From CBDUVZ01 sp965370805 (GTDB taxonomy: Bacteria; Hydrothermota; Tepidihabitantia; Tepidihabitantales; Tepidihabitantaceae), in the NCBI GenBank assembly GCA_965370805.1, contig CBDUVZ010000051.1, forward strand, positions 1 through 20,602: a stretch of 20,602 nucleotides of DNA. The letters run 5' to 3'. A model generated the notes under the pieces. That model was not told where the DNA came from. It was given only the letters and a program-made list of their open reading frames with translations, and did not search any database. Position 1 is the stretch's first letter. Every line of letters begins with the position of its first letter. Below are positions 1-7,401 of the stretch, piece after piece. The translations under genes and the position numbers were made by a program.

Positions 1-9
1 AAGGGGATC

Positions 10-47
10 GCAACTAAGAAATACTATCGTCAATTTATGCAACTAAG
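10..47 (+). repeat. Pair of 9-nt direct repeats
   Basis: GCAACTAAG occurs at 10-18 and again at 39-47, so the copies start 29 bases apart within the AT-rich left edge. Two copies are too few to call an array. They could be operator half-sites or chance in a biased sequence. Confidence 0.45.
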
Positions 48-58
48 CACTAGCAGCG

Positions 59-82
59 ATTGCTCGGCACAATATGAGCAAT
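59..82. promoter_or_regulatory. 7-bp inverted repeat, possible operator
   Basis: ATTGCTC at 59-65 is exactly mirrored by GAGCAAT at 76-82 with a 10-nt spacer. The layout (short arms, spacer near one helical turn) suits a protein-binding operator better than a terminator. It is loosely reminiscent of the CIRCE heat-shock operator (TTAGCACTC-N9-GAGTGCTAA) but does not match it. It lies about 340 bases before grpE, so its link to that gene is uncertain. Confidence 0.35.
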
Positions 83-118
83 AACAAGGTTGCTTAACTA
101 GGGGCTAGACATAGCGAG

Positions 119-139
119 TCTCTCCCGTCAAGGGAGAGG
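119..139. repeat. Small hairpin, possible terminator of an upstream gene
   Basis: CTCTCCC at 120-126 pairs with GGGAGAG at 132-138 around the loop GTCAA, giving a 7-bp stem, with a possible T-G wobble outside it. No T-tract follows on either strand, so a terminator role is only possible. It marks roughly where the AT-rich left edge gives way to GC-rich sequence. Confidence 0.4.
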
Positions 140-149
140 AAGTAACCTC

Positions 150-176
150 TTGGCGGTCTTGGCGTCCTTGGCGGTT
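150..176 (+). repeat. Three tandem 9-nt units
   Basis: Three consecutive units read TTGGCGGTC, TTGGCGTCC and TTGGCGGTT, each sharing the TTGGCG core. The tract is intergenic and not in any plausible reading frame. A short interspersed intergenic repeat or a slippage product would both look like this. Confidence 0.55.
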
Positions 177-421
177 TTCTGGCTTCTGTCTGCCGGGTTC
201 AGGGCTGAACCGGAGTTGGCCGGTGATGTTGGGGGATGTCCGTGAGACCTGCTGTCTTGACCGGATAACGTATTGCCTGCCGGAGGTTTAGGTCGGGCGG
301 GCGGATGGCGATGGGGATGGTTGGGGTTCGGACCGGCGGAGTCCGGATGGTCTGGTTCTGGAGTCGGGTCGGAAATCGGAATCCGGAGCCAACCGGGAAT
401 CGTCTAACGTAATGATAGGCA

Positions 422-970
422 ATGAGTAAGAGAAAAAAAGGACCGGTTTCGGCGCTCAAGGAGCGAGCGGCTGAGTTGGAGCGGCTCAACGTTGAGTACC
501 GGGACAAGTATCTGCGGGCAGTTGCCGAGCTCGATAACCACCGGAAGCGCAGTCAGCGCGACCTCGAGTTGACGCGGCAGGCGGCCCGGGAGGAGTTGAT
601 GACCGATTTCCTGCAGGTGCTTGATAACTTCGAGCGAGCGATTGCAGTTGCCGAGCAGGATACCCGACGCGACGGCTTTCATAGGGGAGTGGATATGATC
701 CACCGCCAGATGAAGGAAGTCCTGGTTCGCCACGGGTTGGAGGAGTTCAGTTGCCTGGGAGAGGAGTTCGACCCGCGGATGGCGGAAGCGGTCGATTTCG
801 TGCATTCGGAGGAACACGGCGAGAATACCGTTGTCGAGGAGCAGTGCAAGGGCTACCGGTGCGAAGGCAGGGTGATAAGGCCTGCGCGGGTGGTGGTTGC
901 GAAGCGTGCGCCGGGCAACGGAGAGTCCGGCGACGGTGATGCGGCATTTGAACAGGCCGCCGGTGCTTGA
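422..970 (+). CDS. grpE: GrpE, nucleotide exchange factor for DnaK
   Basis: GrpE releases ADP from DnaK and so resets the Hsp70 cycle in the cytoplasm; it works as a dimer through a long N-terminal coiled coil. The 182-residue protein has the coiled-coil start (charged heptads to about residue 60, including AELDNHRKRSQRD) followed by the family core LDNFERAI and the C-terminal beta domain with GYRCEGRVIRPARVVVAK. It is slightly short at the N-terminus compared with E. coli GrpE (197 residues). The ATG is placed just before the coiled coil; upstream bases hold only a weak ribosome-binding match. The tail beyond the beta domain is Gly/Ala/acidic. It is followed 42 bases later by dnaK, the usual order, although hrcA is not seen upstream. 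Confidence 0.95.
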   Translation: MSKRKKGPVSALKERAAELERLNVEYRDKYLRAVAELDNHRKRSQRDLELTRQAAREELMTDFLQVLDNFERAIAVAEQDTRRDGFHRGVDMIHRQMKEVLVRHGLEEFSCLGEEFDPRMAEAVDFVHSEEHGENTVVEEQCKGYRCEGRVIRPARVVVAKRAPGNGESGDGDAAFEQAAGA

Positions 971-1012
971 GAGTTTTATGACTTGGATTTCGGATGGTAA
1001 AGGAGGATCGGA

Positions 1013-2935
1013 ATGGCGAAGGTAATCGGGATTGACCTCGGGACGACGTACTCGTGTGTGGCGGTGATGGAGCAGGGACAGCCGGTGGTGATACCGAACC
1101 CTGAGGGCGGCAGGACTACTCCGTCAGCGGTGGCGTTCGGCAAGGAGCGACTGGTCGGCACCCTGGCCAAGCGGCAGGCGGTCATCAACCCGGAGACCAC
1201 GGTCTATTCGATCAAGCGGTTCATGGGCCGGCGGCATTCCGAGGTCGGGGAAGAGATCAAGAAAGTGCCGTTCGACGTGGTTGCTGCCGAGAATGGTGAC
1301 GCCTGGGTCCGAATCGGCGACAAGAAGTACTCGCCGCCCGAGGTTTCCGCGATGATCCTCCAGTATCTCAAGAAGGCGGCCGAGGCGTACCTGGGTGAGG
1401 CAGTCACCAAGGCGGTGGTCACCGTGCCGGCGTATTTCAACGACTCGCAGCGCCAGGCAACGAAGGACGCCGGGAAGATTGCGGGTCTCGACGTGCTCCG
1501 GATTATCAACGAGCCGACGGCGGCAGCACTGGCTTACGGTCTTGACAAGAAGAAGTCGGAGAAGATTGCGATTTACGACCTCGGTGGCGGCACTTTCGAC
1601 ATCTCGGTGCTTGAGATCGGCGAGGGCGTTTTCGAGGTCAAATCCACCAACGGGGATACTCACCTGGGCGGCGATGATTTCGACCAGGTGGTGATGGACT
1701 GGATGCTCGAGGAGTTCAAGCGCGAGAACGGCGTCGATCTGTCGCTGGACAAGACTGCGCTCCAGCGGGTGAAGGAAGCGGCCGAGAAGGCGAAGTGCGA
1801 GCTCTCGACTTCGATGGAGACTTCGCTGAGCCTGCCGTTCATTGCCGCGGACGAGAAGAAGGGCCCGCTGCATCTCGACATGCGGCTGACGCGCACCAAG
1901 CTGGAGTTGCTGGTCGAGCAACTAATCAAGCGGACGATGGAACCGGTGAAGAAGGCACTGACCGACGCGAAGCTGACGGCCAAGGACATCGACGAGGTCA
2001 TTATGGTCGGCGGCCAGACCCGGATGCCCAAGGTCCAGCAGGCGGTCCGCGATTTCTTCGGCAAGGACCCGCACAAAGGCATCAATCCGGATGAGGTAGT
2101 GGCAGTCGGCGCGGCGATACAGGGCGCCGTGCTCGCCGGCGAGGTCAAGGACGTGGTTCTGCTTGACGTGACCCCACTGTCGCTCGGGATTGAGACGCTG
2201 GGCGGGGTAATGACCAAGGTGATCGAGCGCAACACGACGATTCCGACCCGCAAGAGCCAGATATTCACGACCGCGGAGGACAACCAGCCGGCAGTCACGG
2301 TCCACATCCTCCAGGGTGAGCGCGAGATGGCCGGCGACAACCGGACCCTCGGTCGCTTCGAGCTGACCGGGATTCCGCCGGCGCCCCGCGGGCTGCCCCA
2401 GATCGAAGTGACGTTCGACACTGACGCCGACGGTATTCTCCACGTCACCGCGAAGGACAAGGCCACCAGCAAGGAGCAGAGCATTCGCATCACGGCTTCT
2501 TCCGGGCTGTCGAAGGACGAGATCGACCGGAAGGTGACCGAAGCCCAGGCCCACGCGGCGGAGGACCGGAAGCACCGGGAACTGGTGGACAGCCGCAACC
2601 GGGCCGATAGCCTGATCTACCAGACCGAGAAGACCCTCAAGGATTTCGGGGACAAAGTGGCAGCCGATGAGAAGAAGGGGATCGAAGAAGCCATCGGCAA
2701 GCTGCGCACGGCCATGAAGGATGACGACAAGGCGGCAATCGATTCGGCGGTCGAGGCTCTGCAGAAAGTCAGCTACAAGCTCGCCGAGGAGATGTATCGT
2801 CAGAAGCAGACGGATTCCGGAGCAGCGACCGATTCCGCCCCGGGCGGCGGCGAACAGGAGAAGGACGGCAAGCAGAAGGCCGGCGGGGAAGTGGATGCCG
2901 ACTACCAGGTTATCGACGAAGAAGAGAATAAGTAG
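1013..2935 (+). CDS. dnaK: Molecular chaperone DnaK (Hsp70)
   Basis: ATP-dependent cytosolic chaperone that binds exposed hydrophobic peptide stretches and works with DnaJ and GrpE. The 640-residue length is typical. Hsp70 signatures are all visible: GIDLGTTYSCVAV near the N-terminus, IYDLGGGTFDISVLEI in the middle of the ATPase domain, and VIMVGGQTRMPKVQQAV later. The interdomain linker region DVVLLDVTPLSLGIET leads into the substrate-binding domain, then a helical lid and an acidic disordered tail ending in VIDEEENK. A strong Shine-Dalgarno sequence (AAAGGAGG at 999-1006) sits 6 bases before the ATG. It lies between grpE and dnaJ in a standard chaperone operon. Confidence 0.98.
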   Translation: MAKVIGIDLGTTYSCVAVMEQGQPVVIPNPEGGRTTPSAVAFGKERLVGTLAKRQAVINPETTVYSIKRFMGRRHSEVGEEIKKVPFDVVAAENGDAWVRIGDKKYSPPEVSAMILQYLKKAAEAYLGEAVTKAVVTVPAYFNDSQRQATKDAGKIAGLDVLRIINEPTAAALAYGLDKKKSEKIAIYDLGGGTFDISVLEIGEGVFEVKSTNGDTHLGGDDFDQVVMDWMLEEFKRENGVDLSLDKTALQRVKEAAEKAKCELSTSMETSLSLPFIAADEKKGPLHLDMRLTRTKLELLVEQLIKRTMEPVKKALTDAKLTAKDIDEVIMVGGQTRMPKVQQAVRDFFGKDPHKGINPDEVVAVGAAIQGAVLAGEVKDVVLLDVTPLSLGIETLGGVMTKVIERNTTIPTRKSQIFTTAEDNQPAVTVHILQGEREMAGDNRTLGRFELTGIPPAPRGLPQIEVTFDTDADGILHVTAKDKATSKEQSIRITASSGLSKDEIDRKVTEAQAHAAEDRKHRELVDSRNRADSLIYQTEKTLKDFGDKVAADEKKGIEEAIGKLRTAMKDDDKAAIDSAVEALQKVSYKLAEEMYRQKQTDSGAATDSAPGGGEQEKDGKQKAGGEVDADYQVIDEEENK

Positions 2936-2943
2936 ATGTGTCT

Positions 2944-2961
2944 GGAGGTGTAGTATCACCT
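2944..2961 (+). promoter_or_regulatory. dnaJ ribosome-binding site able to fold into a hairpin
   Basis: The only good Shine-Dalgarno match for dnaJ is GGAGGTG at 2944-2950. Its AGGTG (2946-2950) is perfectly complementary to CACCT (2957-2961), just before the ATG at 2963, around a 6-nt loop TAGTAT. If this 5-bp stem forms, the ribosome-binding site is masked. The arrangement resembles simple RNA thermometers on heat-shock genes, which is an inference. Confidence 0.45.
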
Positions 2962-2962
2962 G

Positions 2963-4090
2963 ATGCCGACGACCAAGCGGGACTACTATGACGTTCTTGG
3001 AGTCCCCCGCGATGCATCTTCCGACCGGATAAAGTCGGCCTACCGGCGGCTGGCGAAAGAGCATCACCCTGACCGTAATCCCGAGAACAAAGAAGAAGCT
3101 GCAGAGCGATTCAAGGAGTTGTCCGAGGCCTACGAAGTCCTGGCCGATTCCCGGAAGAAGCAGCTCTATGACCTGCACGGACATGAAGGGGTTTCCCGGC
3201 AGTTCGGGCCGGGCGGCTTCGATTTCCGCCGCGATTTCACCCATGAAGAAGACCTGACCGATATCTTCGGGGACCTGCTGCGCGGGTTCGGCGGCGGCGG
3301 CGGGCTCTTCGATTTCCTGCTTGGTGGGGGACGGTCGCGACGCCGCGTCCGCCGGGGAGGCGACATCCGGATCAGGTTGCGGCTGGCCCTGGAGGAGATT
3401 GCCGAAGGTACGAGTAAGGAAGTGTCCTTCTCGCGGCACGAGGCCTGTTCCGAGTGTCACGGCGAGGGCGGGAAGGGCCGGGAGACCTGTTCGGCCTGTC
3501 GCGGCCGGGGCCAGGTACAGCGCCAGACCAGGTCCGTTTTCGGCAATGTGATTCAGGTCGTACCGTGCGCGGCGTGCGGCGGGAAAGGCAGCACGGTCAG
3601 GGAAACGTGCCGCAAGTGTGACGGGACCGGCAGGGTCCGGCACCAGCGTGTGCTGAACGTCAAAATCCCGGCAGGCGTCTCATCCGGGAACTACATCCCG
3701 CTGCACGGCGAGGGCCACTACGGGCCGGGCGGCAAAGGGGACGTGCTGATCGAGATTGTGGAGAAGGAGCACCCGCTCTACCTGCGTCACGGTGACGACA
3801 TACTGGTTGAAGTCCCGATTCCCCTGTCGACCGCGGTGCTCGGCGGCAAAGTTGAAATCCCCACGCTCAAGGGCGGCAAGCGGATTGAGATCCCGGCCGG
3901 CATGCCATCGGGGAAGCTGATCCGGGTGCGCGGCCGGGGTATCAAGCGGTTGAACGGCGGCCGCGGGGACGAACTGGTCCGAATCGTCATCCACGTCCCG
4001 GGGAAGCTGTCCTCTGCCGAGAAGAAGCTCTGGAAGCAGATTGCCGAGACTGAGGGCGGGTCGGTTCCGCCCGCGCGGAGACCGGCGTAG
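2963..4090 (+). CDS. dnaJ: DnaJ, Hsp40 co-chaperone
   Basis: Stimulates DnaK ATP hydrolysis and delivers unfolded substrates. The 375-residue protein has a full type I architecture: J domain at about residues 5-70 with the HPD motif at 35-37, a Gly/Phe-rich linker rich in GGGG and DIFGDLL, and four zinc-binding repeats (CSECHGEG, CSACRGRG, CAACGGKG, CRKCDGTG). The C-terminal substrate-binding beta domains follow, with the typical HPLYLRHGDD and VRGRGIKRL. The start gives the canonical DYYDVLGV shortly after the Met. The stop codon shares one base with the GTG start of rsmE, which suggests translational coupling. Confidence 0.98.
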   Translation: MPTTKRDYYDVLGVPRDASSDRIKSAYRRLAKEHHPDRNPENKEEAAERFKELSEAYEVLADSRKKQLYDLHGHEGVSRQFGPGGFDFRRDFTHEEDLTDIFGDLLRGFGGGGGLFDFLLGGGRSRRRVRRGGDIRIRLRLALEEIAEGTSKEVSFSRHEACSECHGEGGKGRETCSACRGRGQVQRQTRSVFGNVIQVVPCAACGGKGSTVRETCRKCDGTGRVRHQRVLNVKIPAGVSSGNYIPLHGEGHYGPGGKGDVLIEIVEKEHPLYLRHGDDILVEVPIPLSTAVLGGKVEIPTLKGGKRIEIPAGMPSGKLIRVRGRGIKRLNGGRGDELVRIVIHVPGKLSSAEKKLWKQIAETEGGSVPPARRPA

Positions 4091-4833
4091 TGGAACTGTT
4101 TTATCTGTCGGCTGCCGTCACGGACGACGAGAACGTCGTCATCGACCGGGAGGAAGCCCGGCATATCTCCCGGGTACTGCGTCACCGGCCCGGAGACCGG
4201 GTTCACGCTACGGACGGGCTTGGTGTGGAGTATGAACTGGAACTGCGCGAAGTGACACCGGACAGAGTAGTCGGGGTGGTCAGGTCGCGGCGGAACCGGC
4301 CGCGCGAGCCGCGCTGCCGCCTGACGTTGGCCCAGGCGATTCTCAAAGGAGACGGCCTGGAGCGGATCGTTGACGGCGCGGTGCAACTTGGAGTGAGCCG
4401 GTTCATCCCGGTGAGGACGAAGCGGACTGTTGTCGGGTTGAGCGACTTGAAGCGCAGCCGGCTCCGAAAGGTGGCGGTGAAGGCGATCAAGTCCTCCACC
4501 GGTACGGTGCTGCCGGATATCGCCGGGCCGGTCACACTCGAAGAGCTGGTCGGCAATCCGGGTGCGTACGACCAGTGCGTTGTCGCCTACGAAGACGAGG
4601 CGGAGCGGAGCCTGGGTGACGTCCTGGACCGGGAAGCCGGGTCAACGCTGCTGATTGTCGGGCCGGAGGGCGGGTTCGAGCCGGAGGAGATATCGACATT
4701 GGAGAAAGCCGGAGTCCGGGCTTTCTCGCTGGGGCACCGGCGGCTGCGCGCCGATACCGCGGGAGTGGTTGCGACCGCGGCGGTGTTCCAGTTGATGGGA
4801 GACCTCGGGAGTCCGGGCTCAGTCAAGCCATAG
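4090..4833 (+). CDS. rsmE: RsmE, 16S rRNA m3U1498 methyltransferase
   Basis: SPOUT-class methyltransferase that N3-methylates U1498 of 16S rRNA with S-adenosylmethionine. An N-terminal PUA-like domain (about residues 1-75, including ARHISRVLRHRPGD) precedes the trefoil-knot domain with knot motifs LLIVGPEGGFEPEE and LGHRRLRADTAG. At 247 residues the length is usual. GTG at 4090 overlaps the dnaJ stop by one base; an rsmE next to dnaJ is common in bacteria. The usual Gln-Ser/Cys-x-Arg segment in the middle of the knot domain reads IKSSTGTVLP here, a variation of a normally conserved stretch. I still regard the assignment as firm because both SAM-knot motifs are intact. Confidence 0.93.
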   Translation: MELFYLSAAVTDDENVVIDREEARHISRVLRHRPGDRVHATDGLGVEYELELREVTPDRVVGVVRSRRNRPREPRCRLTLAQAILKGDGLERIVDGAVQLGVSRFIPVRTKRTVVGLSDLKRSRLRKVAVKAIKSSTGTVLPDIAGPVTLEELVGNPGAYDQCVVAYEDEAERSLGDVLDREAGSTLLIVGPEGGFEPEEISTLEKAGVRAFSLGHRRLRADTAGVVATAAVFQLMGDLGSPGSVKP

Positions 4834-4847
4834 AAAGGAGGTGGTGA
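4834..4847 (+). promoter_or_regulatory. Extended Shine-Dalgarno of rpsU
   Basis: AAAGGAGGTGGTGA at 4834-4847 precedes the rpsU ATG at 4854. It is complementary, with a single interruption, to most of the 16S rRNA 3' tail, well beyond the usual 5-6 bases. Of the sites in this window it is among the longest. Because bS21 sits beside the anti-Shine-Dalgarno on the 30S subunit, an extended site is a plausible feedback handle, as described for rpsU in Bacteroidota. Confidence 0.6.
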
Positions 4848-4853
4848 AGAACC

Positions 4854-5051
4854 ATGGCAGGTATTACAGTCAGAGAAGGCGAGTCGTATGAGAGCTTCAT
4901 GCGTCGCTTCCGTCGCGCCTGCGAAAAGGCGGGCATCCTGCGGGATGTGAAGAAACGGGAGCACTACGAGAAACCCAGCGTCCGCAAGAAGCGGAAGCTG
5001 GCGGAGGCCAAGCGCCGGGCCTGGCGGAAGCGCCACCAGGACGGCCGCTAG
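4854..5051 (+). CDS. rpsU: Small ribosomal subunit protein bS21
   Basis: bS21 binds late on the 30S platform near the 3' end of 16S rRNA and helps initiation. The 65-residue protein is strongly basic and carries the family core, VREGESYESFMRRFRRACEKAGIL, here split across residues 6-29, then KKREHYEKPSVRKKRK and a Lys/Arg-rich tail. Length is normal (about 58-70). In many bacteria rpsU heads the rpsU-dnaG-rpoD operon; here mutS2 lies between rpsU and dnaG, and rsmE lies 20 bases upstream. Confidence 0.96.
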   Translation: MAGITVREGESYESFMRRFRRACEKAGILRDVKKREHYEKPSVRKKRKLAEAKRRAWRKRHQDGR

Positions 5052-5088
5052 CTGCGTGAACAGGAGCAACAGGAGAACGGAGTGTTCT

Positions 5089-7401
5089 TTGGATAGCCGT
5101 ACTCTGGAAGTACTCGGGCTTCCTCGCATCCGGGCGAAGCTGGCCGGCTGCTGTCGGACCCCGTTCGGCCGACGATTGGCCGAGGGGCTTGTTCCGGATA
5201 CCGACTCCGGCCGGGTGACGGCCGAGTTGGACCGGCTGCAGGAGTTGCTGGCGCTCGGCGACGAGCCGGACCTTGCCGGGGCGGAGGATGTCCACGCCAT
5301 CGCGGACCGGGCATCCAGCGGCTCGGTGCTCGACGGCGCGGAGTTGCTGCGGGTGAAGACCACCTGCGCCGCCATCCGGCGCTGCCGGCAGTTCCTGCTG
5401 CTGCAGCGCGAGCGGGCGCCGCTGGTGTGGCAGACAGGTTGTCAACTGGTCGAGCAGCCGGAGTTCGAGGCCGCAGTCGACAAGGCACTCGATGAGACCG
5501 GCGAGGTCCTCGATACGGCAACGCCGGAGCTCAGGAAGATCCGGCGAGAGATGAGGCGACAGCGCAATCGGCTTGTTGTCCGTCTTGAGCGGATGACCGC
5601 CGAGCACCCGGACTGGTTCGGCGACCGGCCGGCCGTCAGGCGGGGGCGCTTCGTGCTTCCGGTCCGGGTCGAAGCCCGCGACCGGATGCAGGGAGTCATC
5701 CACGAGAGTTCGGCTACCGGTCACACGCTGTTCATCGAGCCGCTGGAGACGGTGACGGACCAGAACGCGCTGGTCGAGTTGCGCGGGGACGAAGTGGAGC
5801 AGGTTGCCCGGGTGATGAGATCGCTTTCCGAGAAGGTCGCGGCCTGTTCCGACGCCCTGAAAGCGAGCCTGGAGGTTCTGGCCGGGATCGACCTGCTCCT
5901 AGCGAAGAGGAGATTCGCCCTCGAGTACGAATGCACAAGACCCGAAATCGCGGGGCGCGGGGAGTTGGAACTGGTGAAGGGACGCCACCCGCTGCTGCGG
6001 GGCAAGTCCGCGGTCGTGCCGCTTGACTTCAAGCTGCCGGACGACGCAACGGTCGTTCTCGTCTCCGGACCGAACGCCGGCGGGAAGACGGTCGCAATCA
6101 AGACGCTCGGACTGCTGAGCCTGATGCTGGGCTGCGGCATGTCCATCCCGGCCGGCGACGGAACCCGGCTGCCGCTTTTCACCGGCGTCTTCGCGGACAT
6201 CGGGGACGAGCAATCGCTTGATGCCGACCTGTCGTCCTTCACCGCGCACCTGACGCGGCTGAAGTGCTTCCTTGAGCAGGCGGACGAAGACAGTCTCGTT
6301 CTGCTCGACGAGATCGGTTCTTCGACCGCGCCGGAGGAAGGAGCAGCGCTGGCAATTGCCGTGCTGGAAACCCTGCGCGACCGGGGAGTGAGGACGATTG
6401 CCACCAGTCATTTCGGGTCGCTCAAGATTCTGGTCCAGGAAGAAGCCGGAATGGCCAATGCCGCGATGGGGTTCCGGGACGGCAGGCCGACCTACCGGCT
6501 GATGATGGGTGTCCCCGGGGAATCGAGCGCTTTCGACATCGCGGCCGGCGTCGGACTGCCGAGCGAACTGCTGGACCGGGCGAAAGCGAGAATGGAACCG
6601 GGCTGGCTGGATTTGAGCGAGCGGCTGAACGTCCTGAACCAGGAACTGGAGCAGGCCAGTACGTCCCGCAGGGCTGCGGATGAGGACGAACGGCGGGCCA
6701 GGCGGGTGAGGATTGTCTACGAAGAGAAGCTTGCCGGCGTGAAGCGTCAGGAGGCTGCCGAGCAGGAACGGCTGCGGGTGGAGCGCGAAGCCCTGCTCAA
6801 GAGCACCCGGCGCGAGATCGAGAACCTCGTGCGGGGAATCAGGGAAAGCCAGGCCGAACACGAGGATATCGTCAAGGCCAAGCGTTTCATCGAGAGTGAG
6901 CTTGAGCAGGTCGCCGACGTGCCGGAGGAGATGCGGGAGGAAGCCGAAAGCGACTGCTTTGCGGTTGGAGACGTCGTTGAGTCCCGGCTGTTCCGGCGCT
7001 GCGGGCAGGTCGTGGAAGTCGACCGGCACAACGTTACGGTGGCTTTCGGGCAGATCCGGGTACAAGTGGCCCCCCGGGACCTTGACCGGGTGAACACGGG
7101 CGTGAAGCCGCCGGAGGAGACCCGGGTGGAGTGCAGCGAGTCCTACCATTTCAACCCGCGACTCGATATCCGGGGAATGACGGTCGAGGAGGCCGACCTG
7201 GCGGTCGGCGGTTTCCTTGATGAGGCCGGTGCTTCCGGCACACGTGAACTCGTCATACTGCACGGCAAGGGGACCGGCGCGCTGCAGTCGCTGGTGCGGG
7301 ATTGCCTTCGCCGCGACGGTCGGGTTGCTGCTTTCCGGTTCGCCGCGGGGAATGAAGGCGGCAGCGGGGTGACGCTGGTGGAATTGAAGGGCACGGAATG
7401 A
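5089..7401 (+). CDS. mutS2: MutS2, ribosome-rescue/DNA-processing ATPase with Smr nuclease domain
   Basis: MutS2 proteins lack the mismatch-recognition domain of MutS. They have been linked to suppression of recombination and, in Bacillus, to splitting of collided ribosomes. This copy has an N-terminal core/clamp region, Walker A SGPNAGGKT at about residues 326-334, the signature DEQSLDADLSSF, and Walker B LVLLDEIGSS. A long charged coiled coil follows, then a C-terminal Smr domain from about residue 690 with LDIRGM and HGKGTG. I favour the TTG at 5089, which has GGAG 6 bases upstream and places the family motif (TLEVLGLPRIRAKLA) at the N-terminus. A GTG at 5056 would add 11 residues but lacks a ribosome-binding site. 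The stop overlaps dnaG by ATGA. Confidence 0.95.
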   Translation: MDSRTLEVLGLPRIRAKLAGCCRTPFGRRLAEGLVPDTDSGRVTAELDRLQELLALGDEPDLAGAEDVHAIADRASSGSVLDGAELLRVKTTCAAIRRCRQFLLLQRERAPLVWQTGCQLVEQPEFEAAVDKALDETGEVLDTATPELRKIRREMRRQRNRLVVRLERMTAEHPDWFGDRPAVRRGRFVLPVRVEARDRMQGVIHESSATGHTLFIEPLETVTDQNALVELRGDEVEQVARVMRSLSEKVAACSDALKASLEVLAGIDLLLAKRRFALEYECTRPEIAGRGELELVKGRHPLLRGKSAVVPLDFKLPDDATVVLVSGPNAGGKTVAIKTLGLLSLMLGCGMSIPAGDGTRLPLFTGVFADIGDEQSLDADLSSFTAHLTRLKCFLEQADEDSLVLLDEIGSSTAPEEGAALAIAVLETLRDRGVRTIATSHFGSLKILVQEEAGMANAAMGFRDGRPTYRLMMGVPGESSAFDIAAGVGLPSELLDRAKARMEPGWLDLSERLNVLNQELEQASTSRRAADEDERRARRVRIVYEEKLAGVKRQEAAEQERLRVEREALLKSTRREIENLVRGIRESQAEHEDIVKAKRFIESELEQVADVPEEMREEAESDCFAVGDVVESRLFRRCGQVVEVDRHNVTVAFGQIRVQVAPRDLDRVNTGVKPPEETRVECSESYHFNPRLDIRGMTVEEADLAVGGFLDEAGASGTRELVILHGKGTGALQSLVRDCLRRDGRVAAFRFAAGNEGGSGVTLVELKGTE

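Larger units (their letters stand above)
1..421. other. Non-coding region upstream of grpE
   Basis: No convincing coding region lies here; the open frames are short and lack family resemblance. The first ~130 bases are visibly richer in A/T than the rest of the window and carry small direct and inverted repeats, listed separately. Positions 150-176 hold three near-identical 9-nt units. From about 180 onward the sequence is GC-rich and featureless apart from a TTGACC at 257-262 that has no good -10 partner. The promoter of the downstream chaperone operon should be here, but I could not place it, and I saw no CIRCE operator matching the HrcA consensus. Confidence 0.6.

Noticed and set aside
1..130. 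CIRCE (HrcA) operator or CRISPR remnant in the left edge
   Set aside because: The inverted repeat does not match TTAGCACTC-N9-GAGTGCTAA, and there are only two short direct repeats with no further units.
1922..3643. Long open frame on the minus strand across dnaK and dnaJ
   Set aside because: It is antisense to two unmistakable genes, has low-complexity Leu/Arg composition and no recognisable motif; GC-rich codon bias produces such shadows.
5899..7263. Minus-strand open frame of about 450 codons opposite mutS2
   Set aside because: Shadow of mutS2; no domain pattern, no ribosome-binding site, and the sense frame has all MutS2 motifs.
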